A stretch of 64,000 nucleotides of DNA from Janthinobacterium psychrotolerans (GCF_001677885.1 NZ_LOCQ01000055.1:62001-126000); one strand, 5' to 3'. Numbered from the stretch's first letter, positions 38,126-49,044 are shown. Numbers and translations are program-made. The notes: generated by a model not told the origin, from the letters alone.

Positions 38126-40972
38126 TCAAGCGGCCAGCCTGGCGCCCTGCAGCAGCAGCGCTTCGAAGGCCGGTGCGGCCAGCGGCCTGCTGTACAGATA
38201 ACCCTGCATCTGGTCGCAGCCGTGCTCGCGCAGGAAGTCCAGCTGCGCCGTCGTTTCCACGCCTTCGGCAATCACCTTCAGTCGCAGGTTGTGCGCCAGT
38301 GAAATGATGGCGCAGACAATCGCCGCGTCGTCGCTGCTGTGGGTGATGTCGTTGACAAACGATCTGTCGATTTTGAGCACATCGATGGGGAAGTGGCGCA
38401 GATAGGCCAGGCTGGAATAACCGGTGCCGAAGTCGTCGATCGACAACTGCACCCCCAGCGCCTTCAGGTTGCCCATGATGGCCGTGGCCTGCTCCACGTC
38501 ATGCATGACCATGCTTTCCGTCAGTTCCAGTTCCAGGTAATGCGCGTCCAGCCCGGTTTCTGTCAGCACCGCCGCCACCGCATGCAGCAAATTGCGCTGC
38601 TTGAACTGGCGCGCCGACAGGTTCACCGCCACCCGCAAGTGAGTATGGCCGGCCAGCTGCCAGGCGCGCGCCTGGGCGCAGGCGGTGCGCAGCACCCACT
38701 CGCCGATCGGAATGATCAGGCCCATTTCCTCGGCCATGCCGATAAAGCTGGCCGGCGAAATCAGGCCCAGTTGCGGATGCCGCCAGCGCAGCAGCGCCTC
38801 CATGCCTACCACCTGGCCGCTGGCCAGGTCCAGCTGCGGCTGGTATTCGAGGTGGAACTGCTCGCGCTCCAGGGCATGGCGCAATTCGCTTTCCAGGCTC
38901 AGTCGCTGCAGCGTGTCGGCATTCATGTTCGAGGCATAGAACTGCCAGTGGCCGCGCCCCTGTTCCTTGGCGCGGTACATGGCGATATCGGCATGCTTGA
39001 TCAGCATTTCGGCGCTGCCGCCATCGTCGGGATAGACGGCCACGCCCATGCTGCAACTGAGGAAAAACTCGTATTCGCCCAGCTGCATCGGCTGCGCCAC
39101 GGCGTCGAGTATGCGCTGCAGGATGGCCATGCCGGGGTCGCCGTTGCCATGCTGCGGCAACAGCAGCACGAACTCGTCGCCACCGAGGCGCGCCACCGTA
39201 TCGACTTCGCGCGTGGCGCCCAGCAGGCGCTCGGCCACGCCCTTGAGCAAGGTGTCGCCGGCATCGTGGCCGAGCGTGTCGTTGACGAACTTGAAGCGGT
39301 CCAGGTCGATGAACACCACCCACAGCGGCAAGCCGCTGCGCTGCGCGACGGCCATTTCATGTTCCAGGCGTTCGCGCAGCAGGCGGCGGTTGGCCAGCCC
39401 GGTCAAGATGTCGTGGCGCGCCTGGAACGCCAGCTCGGCCTCGAAGCGCATCACGGCGCTGATATCGTATTGCGCCAGCACGAAGTGGCTGATCGGCACG
39501 GCGCCATCGTCGCCGGCCTGGCCGCGCACCGGCGCGACAAATGTTTCGCTCCAGTACACTTCGCCATCCTTGCGGCAGTAGCGCAAAATCGCCTTGCCTT
39601 CGCGCTGCTCGCGGATGGCCGTCTGCAATTGATCCATGTTCGGCTGTTCCGGGATATTGCCTTGCAGGCTGGCCAGCGGCTTGCCCACCACGTCTTGCGC
39701 GGGGTAGCCGGTAATGCGCTCGAACGCCGGGTTGACGTATTCGACCAGGTAGCCCGGCGCTTCGGCGCTGCAAATGACGATGGCGTTGGCCGACACTTCG
39801 ATGATGCGCTCGCGCAGCCGCAACGACTTTTCATTTTGCAGGCGCGCCGCGATGTCTTCGGACAGGCGCAGGTTGGCAAACTGCAGCGCCGCCGTGCGCT
39901 CGCCCGTGATGCGTTCGATCACGCTGTTGCGCGACACCAGCTGGTACACATAGGCGACCGCCAGCAGGGTCGACAGCAAGCCGCCCAGCAGCACATACAG
40001 CGAGCCCTGGTGATCGTTCCACAGAGCATGGGCCGGCGTGATGCGTACGCGCCAGGGCTGGCCGGCCAGGCTGAAGCTGCTCAAGGTGGGCTGGCCATGC
40101 GCGGCCTGCATCCAGGCGGGCAGGGCGCGGTTGGTGGGCGCTGCGTCATGCCGGTAGACCAGCGTTTCGCCTTGTGCGCCGGCAAATACTTCGATGCCGG
40201 CATGGCCGCTGTCGAGCAGCCTGGCGTTGCCGAGGATGGTGGCGATCAGGTGCGTGATGCGAAAGGTGGCGGCCGTCTCGCCGATCACGGCGCGCTGGCG
40301 CTGCTCGGGCGTGTCGAGCGCCATGCCGGCGCGGTACACGGGCGCCAGCACCAGGAAGCCGGTCTGCCGGCCAGGGTATTGCGTCAGGGTCAGCAGTTCG
40401 GTGGCGGTCGGCTGGCCGCTGTCGCGCGAAGCGATGCGCGCCACCTGCTGCCCGGGCGAGTTGCTGGTGTCCAGGCCCAGCAGCTGGGCATTGCCGTGCA
40501 GCGGCTCGACATAATCGATCACATTGTAGCTGTCGCGCTGCGGTACCGGCTGGCTGTTGTTGCCGTCGTCGTCCCCCTGGGCGATCATGAAGGCGGGGTG
40601 CGCCTGGCGCATGGCGTGTTCATAGCCGGCGCGGTCGGCGTGGTCGAGCACGCGGCGGTAGCTGAAGGCCTGGATTTCCGGATAGCGCTGCAGCAGCGGC
40701 GCGCTGAAGCTGCGGAACTGTTCGCGGCTGATCGGGTCGATGCTGCGAAACAGCTGGTTCAGCACCTTCAATTGTTCCACGGCGTTATTCAGGCCCGACA
40801 TCAGGGCGGCGCTGCGCACGCTGGCGTCGTGCTGGAACAGCAGCCGGGCGCTTTCCGCTTCGATCTGGCGTGCCGACACATAACACAAGGCCGTGATCGC
40901 CAGCCCGGCCAGCATGGTGATCAGGACCGAGACCGAGACCGAAATGCGTACCCGCCGGAGTATTTTTTGCAT
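38126..40972 (-). CDS. CHASE-PAS-GGDEF-EAL membrane protein (c-di-GMP turnover)
   Basis: 948 residues. An N-terminal helix (~12-32), a periplasmic CHASE-type sensor (RSIDPISREQFRSFSAPLLQ, IQAFSYRRVLDHADR), a second helix near 330 (LYVLLGGLLSTLLAVAYVYQL), a PAS domain (IIEVSANAIVICSAEAPG, ERITGYPAQDVVGKP), GGDEF at 597-601 and EAL at 725-727. The GGDEF site is intact and has the RxxD inhibitory site (REVD) five residues upstream. The EAL site is also intact (MEALLRW, DDFGTGYSSLAYLR, EGVET). It could therefore both make and degrade c-di-GMP under control of an extracellular cue. It is divergent from the Crp-like gene. Confidence 0.93.
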   Translation of the reverse strand: MQKILRRVRISVSVSVLITMLAGLAITALCYVSARQIEAESARLLFQHDASVRSAALMSGLNNAVEQLKVLNQLFRSIDPISREQFRSFSAPLLQRYPEIQAFSYRRVLDHADRAGYEHAMRQAHPAFMIAQGDDDGNNSQPVPQRDSYNVIDYVEPLHGNAQLLGLDTSNSPGQQVARIASRDSGQPTATELLTLTQYPGRQTGFLVLAPVYRAGMALDTPEQRQRAVIGETAATFRITHLIATILGNARLLDSGHAGIEVFAGAQGETLVYRHDAAPTNRALPAWMQAAHGQPTLSSFSLAGQPWRVRITPAHALWNDHQGSLYVLLGGLLSTLLAVAYVYQLVSRNSVIERITGERTAALQFANLRLSEDIAARLQNEKSLRLRERIIEVSANAIVICSAEAPGYLVEYVNPAFERITGYPAQDVVGKPLASLQGNIPEQPNMDQLQTAIREQREGKAILRYCRKDGEVYWSETFVAPVRGQAGDDGAVPISHFVLAQYDISAVMRFEAELAFQARHDILTGLANRRLLRERLEHEMAVAQRSGLPLWVVFIDLDRFKFVNDTLGHDAGDTLLKGVAERLLGATREVDTVARLGGDEFVLLLPQHGNGDPGMAILQRILDAVAQPMQLGEYEFFLSCSMGVAVYPDDGGSAEMLIKHADIAMYRAKEQGRGHWQFYASNMNADTLQRLSLESELRHALEREQFHLEYQPQLDLASGQVVGMEALLRWRHPQLGLISPASFIGMAEEMGLIIPIGEWVLRTACAQARAWQLAGHTHLRVAVNLSARQFKQRNLLHAVAAVLTETGLDAHYLELELTESMVMHDVEQATAIMGNLKALGVQLSIDDFGTGYSSLAYLRHFPIDVLKIDRSFVNDITHSSDDAAIVCAIISLAHNLRLKVIAEGVETTAQLDFLREHGCDQMQGYLYSRPLAAPAFEALLLQGARLAA

Positions 40973-41067
40973 CGCCTGCTTTCGGTCTGTGATTGCGTCG
41001 GAGCGGATCGGTGATCACGTTGTCTGGGGCAATGACTGACTGTAGGTGTTAATAGCCTTGCAAGTCC

Positions 41068-41081
41068 GTTCGGTAGCGAAC
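41068..41081. promoter_or_regulatory. palindromic operator candidate upstream of Crp-like gene
   Basis: GTTCG-GTAG-CGAAC, a perfect 5-bp inverted repeat, lies just upstream of a GATAAT -10-like hexamer (41085-41090). TTCGGTAG recurs at 41092-41099. The site is in the shared 241-bp region between the divergent EAL gene and the Crp/Fnr-like gene, so autoregulation or control of both is plausible. Confidence 0.4.
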
Positions 41082-41213
41082 AGAGATAATTTTCGGTAGG
41101 AAATATAGTTGCTGCTCAGAGACACAGCTGTGTTACTGTGCCCGACGGCGCCTCTCGTTCAGGCGCCTCCCCATGACCGCCTAGCTGACGACTGGAAACC
41201 AGGAAACCTGCCC

Positions 41214-41951
41214 ATGTCGAGTCCGCATGTCGTATTACACAATCCCAACCAGAACCATTTGCTCGCCGCCATGCAGGACGCCGATTTCGCGCGCCTGGCG
41301 CCGCACCTGGAGCAGGTGCCCATGCGCCTGGGTGACGTGATCTACGATTCGGGCGACAAGCTGCACCACGTATATTTCCCCACCACCGCCATCGTTTCGC
41401 TGCACTACCTGCTGGAGAACGGCGGCTCGTCCGAAATTGCCGGTGTCGGCAACGAAGGCGTGGTCGGCGTGTCGCTGTTCATGGGCGGCGATTCGACCCC
41501 CAGCCGCGCGGTGGTGCAGACCGGCGGCGTCGGTTACCGCCTGAAGGCGCATTTGCTGATGGAAGAATTCAACCGCGCCGGGCCGGTCATGCGCTTGCTG
41601 CTGCGCTACACGCAGGCCTTGCTGACCCAGATGTCGCAAACGGCCGTGTGCAACCGCCATCATACGGTGGAGCAGCAACTGTGCCGCTGGCTGCTGCTGA
41701 CCCTGGACCGCCTGCCCGGGCGCGAGCTGACCATGACCCAGGAACTGATCGCCAACATGCTGGGCGTGCGTCGCGAAGGCGTGACGGAAGCGGCCGGCAA
41801 ATTGCAGGCGCGCGGCCATATCAGCTACCGGCGCGGCCATATCACGGTGCTGGACCGCCACGGGCTGGAAGGCACGACCTGCGAATGCTACGGCGTGGTC
41901 AAGAAGGAATTTGCCCGGCTGTTGTCCGACGTGCGCCAGCGCCAGGCCTGA
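41214..41951 (+). CDS. Crp/Fnr family transcriptional regulator
   Basis: 245 residues from ATG 41214, preceded by CCAGGAAAC; the longer frame from 41109 is not supported. An N-terminal cyclic-nucleotide-type beta barrel (LGDVIYDSGDKLHHVYFPTT, VGNEGVVGVSLFMGGD), a dimer helix, and a C-terminal winged helix (MTQELIANMLGVRREGVTEAAGKLQ). The cAMP-contact pattern of true Crp (GE...S, RxS/T) is not seen, and there is no Fnr-type Cys cluster, so the ligand is unknown. It precedes the hybrid kinase by 39 bp on the same strand. Confidence 0.88.
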   Translation: MSSPHVVLHNPNQNHLLAAMQDADFARLAPHLEQVPMRLGDVIYDSGDKLHHVYFPTTAIVSLHYLLENGGSSEIAGVGNEGVVGVSLFMGGDSTPSRAVVQTGGVGYRLKAHLLMEEFNRAGPVMRLLLRYTQALLTQMSQTAVCNRHHTVEQQLCRWLLLTLDRLPGRELTMTQELIANMLGVRREGVTEAAGKLQARGHISYRRGHITVLDRHGLEGTTCECYGVVKKEFARLLSDVRQRQA

Positions 41952-41990
41952 ACCGCGTCCCCTCTATTGTTGTACCAACCGGCTTAGCCC

Positions 41991-43895
41991 ATGCAAACAG
42001 TTGAAAAAATTTCCACCGGCCTGCCATCGCGCTGGCCTGTCGCGCTGGCGTTCTCCTTCAGCGCCATCGTGCTGCTGGCGATCGCCGCCCTGGCCTGGCG
42101 CGGGCCGGCCGATACGGCAATGCTGACCGGCGTGCTGGTGTTGCTGTTGCTGCTGCTGCTGGCCGCGCTGTACCGCCGCACCCTGGCCGCCGGCCTGCCG
42201 CGCCAGCTGCTCAAGGCCGGCGCCTTGCAGGACGCGATTTTCAACAGCGCCAATTTTTCCAGCATCGCCACCGATGCCCAGGGCGTGATCCAGATCTTCA
42301 ATGTGGGCGCCGAGCGCATGCTGGGTTATGCGGCGCATGAGGTGGTTGACAAGCTGACGCCGGCCAGCATTTCCGACGCACAGGAAATCGTTGCCCGCGC
42401 CCAAGCCTTGAGTGCCGAACTCGACACGCCGATTACGCCGGGCGTCGAGGCGCTGGTGTTCAAGGCCAAGCGCGGCATCGAGGATATTTACGAGCTGACG
42501 TACATCCGCAAGGATGGCAGCCGCTTTCCCGCCATTGTCTCGGTGACGGCCTTGCGCGACGCGCAGAACAAGGTCATTGGCTATCTGCTGATCGGCACCG
42601 ACAACACGGCGCGCAAGCGGGTCGAGGCCGAGCAGGCCATGCTCGACAAGCGCTTGCAGGAGCAGCAGGCCTACACCCGGTCGCTGATCGAAACCAATAA
42701 CGCCGAGCTGGAAAAGGCGCGCCAGGTGGCCGACAAAGCCAACCGCGCCAAGTCCGAATTTTTGTCCAGCATGAGCCATGAGTTGCGCACGCCACTGAAC
42801 GCCGTGCTCGGGTTTGCCCAGCTGATGGCGTCCGACGTGCCGCCGCCGACCCAGCCGCAGCAGCGCTCGCTCGACCAGATCCTCAAGGGCGGCTGGTATC
42901 TGCTGCGCCTGATTAATGAAATTCTCGACCTGGCCATGATCGAGTCGGGCAAGGTGACCATGTCGGAAGAGGCGATGTCGCTGCTCGACGTGCTGCAGGA
43001 TTGCGAGGCCATGATCGCGCCGCAGGCGCAAAAGCGCGGCATCGCCATGCATTTCCCGCGCTATGGCGATGCCTTCTATATCCATGCCGACCGCACGCGC
43101 GTGAAACAGGTGATGATCAACCTGCTGTCGAATGCCATCAAGTACAACCGCAGCGGCGGCAGCGTGCAGGTCGTTTGCAGCCAGCGCGGCGAGCGCGTGC
43201 GCGTCAGCGTCACCGACAGTGGCGACGGTCTCGATGCGAAACAGATGGCGCAGCTGTTCCAGCCCTTCAACCGCCTGGGCCAGGAAAACAGCCAGGAAGA
43301 GGGCACCGGCATCGGCCTGGTGGTCACCAAGCAACTGGTGGAACTGATGAAAGGCACGATTGGCGTCGACAGCACGGTCGGTGTCGGCACCACCTTCTGG
43401 GTCGAGTTCAAGGCCTCGCGCGCACCGCAACTGGTGCTCGGCGAAGGCGAGATATTGCCGGTGGCGCAGGAAGACTCGGACACCCAGCGCACCTTGCTGT
43501 ACGTGGAAGACAATCCGGCCAACCTGGCGCTGGTCGAACAGCTGATCGCGCGCCGCAGCGATTTGAAACTGCTGACCGCCATCGACGGCCATTTGGGCAT
43601 CGACCTGGCGCGCACCTGCCAGCCCGACGTGATCCTGATGGACATCAACCTGCCTGGCATCAGCGGCTTTGGCGCCTTGCGCATCCTGCACGACGATCCG
43701 CTCACCAGCCATATCCCGGTCATGGCGCTGTCGGCCAACGCCGTACCGCGCGATGTGGAAAAAGGGCTGGAAGCGGGCTTTTTCCGCTATCTGACCAAAC
43801 CGATCAAGGTTGTCGAATTCATGGAGGCGCTCGATGTGGCGCTGCATCATGCGGCCAAGCACGGCCTGGCCGACGACACCACCGCAGCACGCTGA
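41991..43895 (+). CDS. hybrid histidine kinase (PAS, HisKA, HATPase, receiver)
   Basis: 634 residues. Two close N-terminal helices (ALAFSFSAIVLLAIAALAW, MLTGVLVLLLLLLLAALY) with almost no periplasmic loop, then a PAS domain (IATDAQGVIQIFNVGAERML), HisKA with phospho-acceptor in SHELRTPLN, HATPase with INLLSNAIKYN and GTGIGLVVTKQLV, and a C-terminal receiver (LLYVEDNPANLALVEQLI, VILMDINLPG, LTKPIKVVEF). With no sensor loop, the signal is likely intracellular or membrane-borne. It is followed after 26 bp by a receiver-PAS protein that is its likely partner. Confidence 0.92.
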   Translation: MQTVEKISTGLPSRWPVALAFSFSAIVLLAIAALAWRGPADTAMLTGVLVLLLLLLLAALYRRTLAAGLPRQLLKAGALQDAIFNSANFSSIATDAQGVIQIFNVGAERMLGYAAHEVVDKLTPASISDAQEIVARAQALSAELDTPITPGVEALVFKAKRGIEDIYELTYIRKDGSRFPAIVSVTALRDAQNKVIGYLLIGTDNTARKRVEAEQAMLDKRLQEQQAYTRSLIETNNAELEKARQVADKANRAKSEFLSSMSHELRTPLNAVLGFAQLMASDVPPPTQPQQRSLDQILKGGWYLLRLINEILDLAMIESGKVTMSEEAMSLLDVLQDCEAMIAPQAQKRGIAMHFPRYGDAFYIHADRTRVKQVMINLLSNAIKYNRSGGSVQVVCSQRGERVRVSVTDSGDGLDAKQMAQLFQPFNRLGQENSQEEGTGIGLVVTKQLVELMKGTIGVDSTVGVGTTFWVEFKASRAPQLVLGEGEILPVAQEDSDTQRTLLYVEDNPANLALVEQLIARRSDLKLLTAIDGHLGIDLARTCQPDVILMDINLPGISGFGALRILHDDPLTSHIPVMALSANAVPRDVEKGLEAGFFRYLTKPIKVVEFMEALDVALHHAAKHGLADDTTAAR

Positions 43896-43921
43896 TACTG
43901 TAATTACTGAGGACTACCGCC

Positions 43922-44728
43922 ATGCTACAAGCCACCGAAATATTGAACGCCAGCATACTGATCGTCGACGACCAGGAAGCCAATGTGATGCTGCTGGAAC
44001 AGGTGCTGCGCAATGCGGGCTACACCCGCATCACCTCCACCATGGACCCGCAAGCGGTGCGCGCGCTGCACCAGCAGCACCGCTACGACCTGATTCTGCT
44101 CGACTTGCAGATGCCGGAAATGGATGGCTTCGAAGTGATGGAAGGCTTGCGCGACCTCGAGGCGGGCAGTTACCTGCCGGTACTGGTGATCACCGCCCAG
44201 CCCGGCCACAAACTGCGCGCGCTGCAGGCCGGCGCCAAGGATTTCGTCGCCAAGCCCTTCGACCTGGTGGAAGTGAAAACCCGCATCCACAATATGCTGG
44301 AAGTGCGCTTGCTGCACCGCAAGCTGGCCGACTACAACAAGTCGCTGGAACAGGCGGTGCAGGAACGCACGGCCGAACTGCGCGAGAGCGAAGCGCGCTT
44401 CCAGCGCTTTACGGAACTGTCGTCGGACTGGTATTGGGAACAGGATGCCGACGGCAATCTGACGCGCTTTTCCGGCCCGGTCGCCGAGATGCTGGGCATT
44501 GGCAGCGAAGATGAGCCGCAGCGCTGGAACGCGGCCGAACGCGCGCTGCTCGACGAAAAAATTGCCGCCCGCGTGCCATTCCTGGACTTTATCTACAGCC
44601 GCCAGAATCTTGACGGCAGCATGCAATACCTGCAGGTCAGCGGTGAACCGATGTTCGACCAGGGCAGCCGTTTTGTCGGCTATCGCGGGATCGGATTGGA
44701 TATTACGGCGCGGCAGCAAAAAAGCTGA
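43922..44728 (+). CDS. response regulator with C-terminal PAS domain
   Basis: 268 residues. The receiver (SILIVDDQEANVMLLEQVLR, phospho-Asp in LILLDLQMPEMDGF, Lys in DFVAKPFDLVEVKTR) is complete. A coiled-coil linker (HRKLADYNKSLEQAVQERTA, then ELRESEARF) joins it to a PAS fold (FTELSSDWYWEQDADGNLTRF...YRGIGLDITARQQ). There is no DNA-binding, kinase or c-di-GMP output, so it may relay by protein contact, or the protein may be a truncated version of receiver-PAS-kinase proteins. It is downstream of the hybrid kinase. Confidence 0.88.
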   Translation: MLQATEILNASILIVDDQEANVMLLEQVLRNAGYTRITSTMDPQAVRALHQQHRYDLILLDLQMPEMDGFEVMEGLRDLEAGSYLPVLVITAQPGHKLRALQAGAKDFVAKPFDLVEVKTRIHNMLEVRLLHRKLADYNKSLEQAVQERTAELRESEARFQRFTELSSDWYWEQDADGNLTRFSGPVAEMLGIGSEDEPQRWNAAERALLDEKIAARVPFLDFIYSRQNLDGSMQYLQVSGEPMFDQGSRFVGYRGIGLDITARQQKS

Positions 44729-44767
44729 TTTATACTGGCGCCTGCTTCCTATCGTCCAGATACCATC

Positions 44768-45022
44768 ATGACTGACAAATCGCCTTCTTACTGGTTCCCT
44801 GCCAAGACCTACGGCTTCGGCTGGGGCTTGCCCATCGTGTGGCAGGGCTGGGTGGTATTCATCAGCGCACTGGCGCTGCTGGCCTGCGGCGCCGTGCTGT
44901 TTCCGCCGACGCAAGTGCCGGTCGCCTACGTCATCTACGAAGTGGCGGTGGTGGCCTTGCTGCTTGCTGTCTGCTGGTGGAAGGGCGAGCCGCCGCAGTG
45001 GCGCTGGGGCAAGAAGAAATAA
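44768..45022 (+). CDS. small inner-membrane protein
   Basis: 84 residues with two hydrophobic helices, WQGWVVFISALALLACGAVL and VAYVIYEVAVVALLLAVCWW, and a basic C-terminal tail (GKKK). Trp-rich (seven Trp). I do not recognise the family. A TATACT hexamer at 44731-44736 may be its -10. It is a lone gene between the signalling cluster and the thiamin operon. Confidence 0.7.
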   Translation: MTDKSPSYWFPAKTYGFGWGLPIVWQGWVVFISALALLACGAVLFPPTQVPVAYVIYEVAVVALLLAVCWWKGEPPQWRWGKKK

Positions 45023-45049
45023 TCATCTGGGCGCGCAGCCTGAAACGCG

Positions 45050-45055
45050 TATAAT
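45050..45055 (+). promoter_or_regulatory. -10 element of the thi operon
   Basis: A perfect TATAAT ~30 bp before the riboswitch aptamer begins; no -35 match at 16-18 bp. It would start transcription at about 45062, just before the aptamer stem. Confidence 0.45.
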
Positions 45056-45079
45056 TGGCCCGCTGCCGCAAGGCGGCAA

Positions 45080-45178
45080 ACGCTAGGGGTCCTGCCTCGC
45101 CGTGGCAACACGGTGAGATGCGGGTGAGAAATACCCTCCGAACCTGATCTGGATAATGCCAGCGAAGGGAAGCTTTAG
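45080..45178 (+). ncRNA. TPP riboswitch (THI element)
   Basis: The conserved aptamer is unmistakable: AGGGGTCCTGC near the 5' end, GGTGAGATGCGGGTGAGA with ATACCC, then CGAACCTGATCTGGATAATG with CCAGCGAAGGGAAGC at the 3' side. It binds thiamin pyrophosphate and shuts off thiC expression when TPP is plentiful. The expression platform lies in the next 85 bases, where a hairpin covers the thiC ribosome site. Confidence 0.96.
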
Positions 45179-45219
45179 GATGAACGCACCTCGCTCTTTT
45201 CGCGTGCGCGCAGCCGAAT

Positions 45220-47180
<1,961 letters not shown>

Positions 47181-47191
47181 AGGAGGGCGCC

Positions 47192-47395
47192 ATGATCCCC
47201 ATCATGCTCAATGGCGCACCGCACCAGGTGCCGCCCCATCACACGCTGGACCAGCTGATCGCCGCGCTGTCACTGCAAGGCCAGGCGCTGGCGCTGGCCG
47301 TCAACCGCTCGGTGGTACAGCGGAAAAACTGGCCGGCGCATGTGCTGCAGGCGCAGGACCAGGTCGATATCGTGCGCGCCATCGGCGGCGGTTGA
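47192..47395 (+). CDS. thiS: sulfur carrier protein ThiS
   Basis: 67 residues with an excellent AGGAGG site overlapping the end of thiC. Ubiquitin-like carrier; the C-terminal Gly-Gly (VRAIGGG) becomes a thiocarboxylate and donates sulfur to the thiazole made by ThiG. It is the normal length (about 66 residues). It overlaps a longer spurious open frame. Confidence 0.95.
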   Translation: MIPIMLNGAPHQVPPHHTLDQLIAALSLQGQALALAVNRSVVQRKNWPAHVLQAQDQVDIVRAIGGG

Positions 47396-47413
47396 ACATA
47401 ACAAGGAATAGCT

Positions 47414-48208
47414 ATGCATAACGAAACAAATAACGATGTCCTGACCATCGCCGGCAAGACCTATGCCTCGCGCCTGCTGGTGGGCAGCGGCAAATACAAG
47501 GACTTGCCGCAAACGCGCTCCGCCACCGATGCGGCCGAAGCGCAGATCATTACGGTGGCGATCCGCAGGGTCAATATCGGCCAGGACCCGAACGCGCCCA
47601 GCCTGCTCGACGTGTTGCCGCCCGACCAGTACACGATATTGCCGAACACGGCCGGCTGCTATACGGCCAAGGACGCCGTCTACACCCTGCAGCTGGCGCG
47701 CGAACTGCTCGGTGGCCGCAATCTGGTGAAGCTGGAGGTGCTGGGCGACGAGAAAACCCTGTTCCCGCATATGCCGGAAACGCTGGTCGCGGCCGAACAG
47801 CTGGTCAGGGACGGTTTTGACGTGATGGTGTATTGCAGCGACGATCCAATCCAGGCGCGTATCCTGGAAGAGATCGGCTGCGTGGCCATCATGCCGCTGG
47901 CGTCCCTGATCGGCTCGGGCATGGGCATCCTGAACCCGTGGAACTTGTCCCTGATTATCGACCAGGCCAGGGTGCCGGTGCTGGTCGATGCGGGCGTGGG
48001 CACGGCGTCGGATGCGGCGATCGCCATGGAACTGGGCTGCGATGGCGTGCTGATGAATACGGCGATTGCCGGCGCGCGCGATCCGGTGCGCATGGCCCAT
48101 GCGATGAAGCTGGCCGTGCGGGCCGGACGCGAAGCGTTTTTGGCCGGCCGCATGCCGCGCAAATTTGCCGCGTCGCCATCGTCGCCGATGGCGGGCCGGC
48201 TGGCGTGA
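47414..48208 (+). CDS. thiG: thiazole synthase ThiG
   Basis: 264 residues, AAGGAA site. TIM-barrel enzyme that forms the thiazole phosphate from deoxyxylulose phosphate, dehydroglycine and ThiS-thiocarboxylate. Marks: [12 protein letters not shown], the Schiff-base Lys in [42 protein letters not shown] and [20 protein letters not shown]. Its stop TGA shares a base with the thiD start. Confidence 0.98.
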   Translation: MHNETNNDVLTIAGKTYASRLLVGSGKYKDLPQTRSATDAAEAQIITVAIRRVNIGQDPNAPSLLDVLPPDQYTILPNTAGCYTAKDAVYTLQLARELLGGRNLVKLEVLGDEKTLFPHMPETLVAAEQLVRDGFDVMVYCSDDPIQARILEEIGCVAIMPLASLIGSGMGILNPWNLSLIIDQARVPVLVDAGVGTASDAAIAMELGCDGVLMNTAIAGARDPVRMAHAMKLAVRAGREAFLAGRMPRKFAASPSSPMAGRLA

Positions 48209-49044
48209 TGGCTGCAACGCGGCCGGCGGTGCTGGTCTTTGCCGGGCTCGACCCGTCCGGCGGGGCCGGCATCGCCGCCGATATTCTGGCCATCGCCGCG
48301 CAGGGCGCGCATGCCTTGCCCATCGTTACCGCGCTGACGGTGCAGGATAACGACCGCGTGTTCGAGGTGCGGCCGGTGGACGCGGCGCTGTTGCTGCGCC
48401 AGGCGCAAGCCCTGATGGACAAGATGGCGATCGCTGCCGTGAAAATCGGCATCCCGGGCAGCGCGGCCAATGCGGCGGCGATCGCCCGGGTAATCGCGCA
48501 GCTGCGGCGCGCGCAGCCCGGCTTGCCGGTGGTGCTCGACCCGGTGCTGGCCAGCGGCCACGGCGACGTGCTCAGCACTGGTGACGCGGTGCTGGCGCTG
48601 GCACCCTTGTTGCCATTGACTACCGTGATAGTACCGAATGGGCCGGAAGCGAGCCGCCTGACAGGCATTGTCGAGATTGACGAGCAGGCAGCGGCGCTGC
48701 TGGCGCGCGGCTGCAGCAATGTGCTGGTGACGGGCGGCCATGGCGAGGGCGACAACGTTGTCAATCGCTGGTTCGGCGTGGACGGCGAAGCGCGGCAATG
48801 GCAATGGCCGCGATTGAGCGGCGAATTTCATGGCAGCGGCTGCACCCTGGCCGCCGCCATCGCGGCGCGGCTGGCGTTGCGGCAAGCCATGCCGGAGGCG
48901 CTGGCGGCGGCGCAAGCCTTTTGCCATGCGGCCCTGGCGCAGGCCTATGCGGTCGCGCCGGGCCAGCTGATGCCGCAGCGGCTGATCACTTTACAAGGAA
49001 AATATCATGCGTGGACTATATCTGGTGACCCCGAACTGGGATGA
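48208..49044 (+). CDS. thiD: hydroxymethylpyrimidine/phosphomethylpyrimidine kinase
   Basis: 278 residues starting at ATG 48208, overlapping the thiG stop. It phosphorylates HMP-P to HMP-PP for coupling by ThiE. Ribokinase-fold motifs: VLVFAGLDPSGGAGIAAD at the N-terminus, VLDPVLASGHGD, VTGGHGEGD and the catalytic HGSGCTLAAAIAA. The C-terminal ~13 codons overlap thiE by 38 bp in another frame. thiD sits where thiO often lies in thi operons of relatives. Confidence 0.96.
   Translation: MAATRPAVLVFAGLDPSGGAGIAADILAIAAQGAHALPIVTALTVQDNDRVFEVRPVDAALLLRQAQALMDKMAIAAVKIGIPGSAANAAAIARVIAQLRRAQPGLPVVLDPVLASGHGDVLSTGDAVLALAPLLPLTTVIVPNGPEASRLTGIVEIDEQAAALLARGCSNVLVTGGHGEGDNVVNRWFGVDGEARQWQWPRLSGEFHGSGCTLAAAIAARLALRQAMPEALAAAQAFCHAALAQAYAVAPGQLMPQRLITLQGKYHAWTISGDPELG

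Noticed and set aside
38339-41014. 891-codon open frame antisense to the GGDEF-EAL gene
   Set aside because: Gln/Ala/Arg-rich shadow of a high-GC coding strand with no family features.
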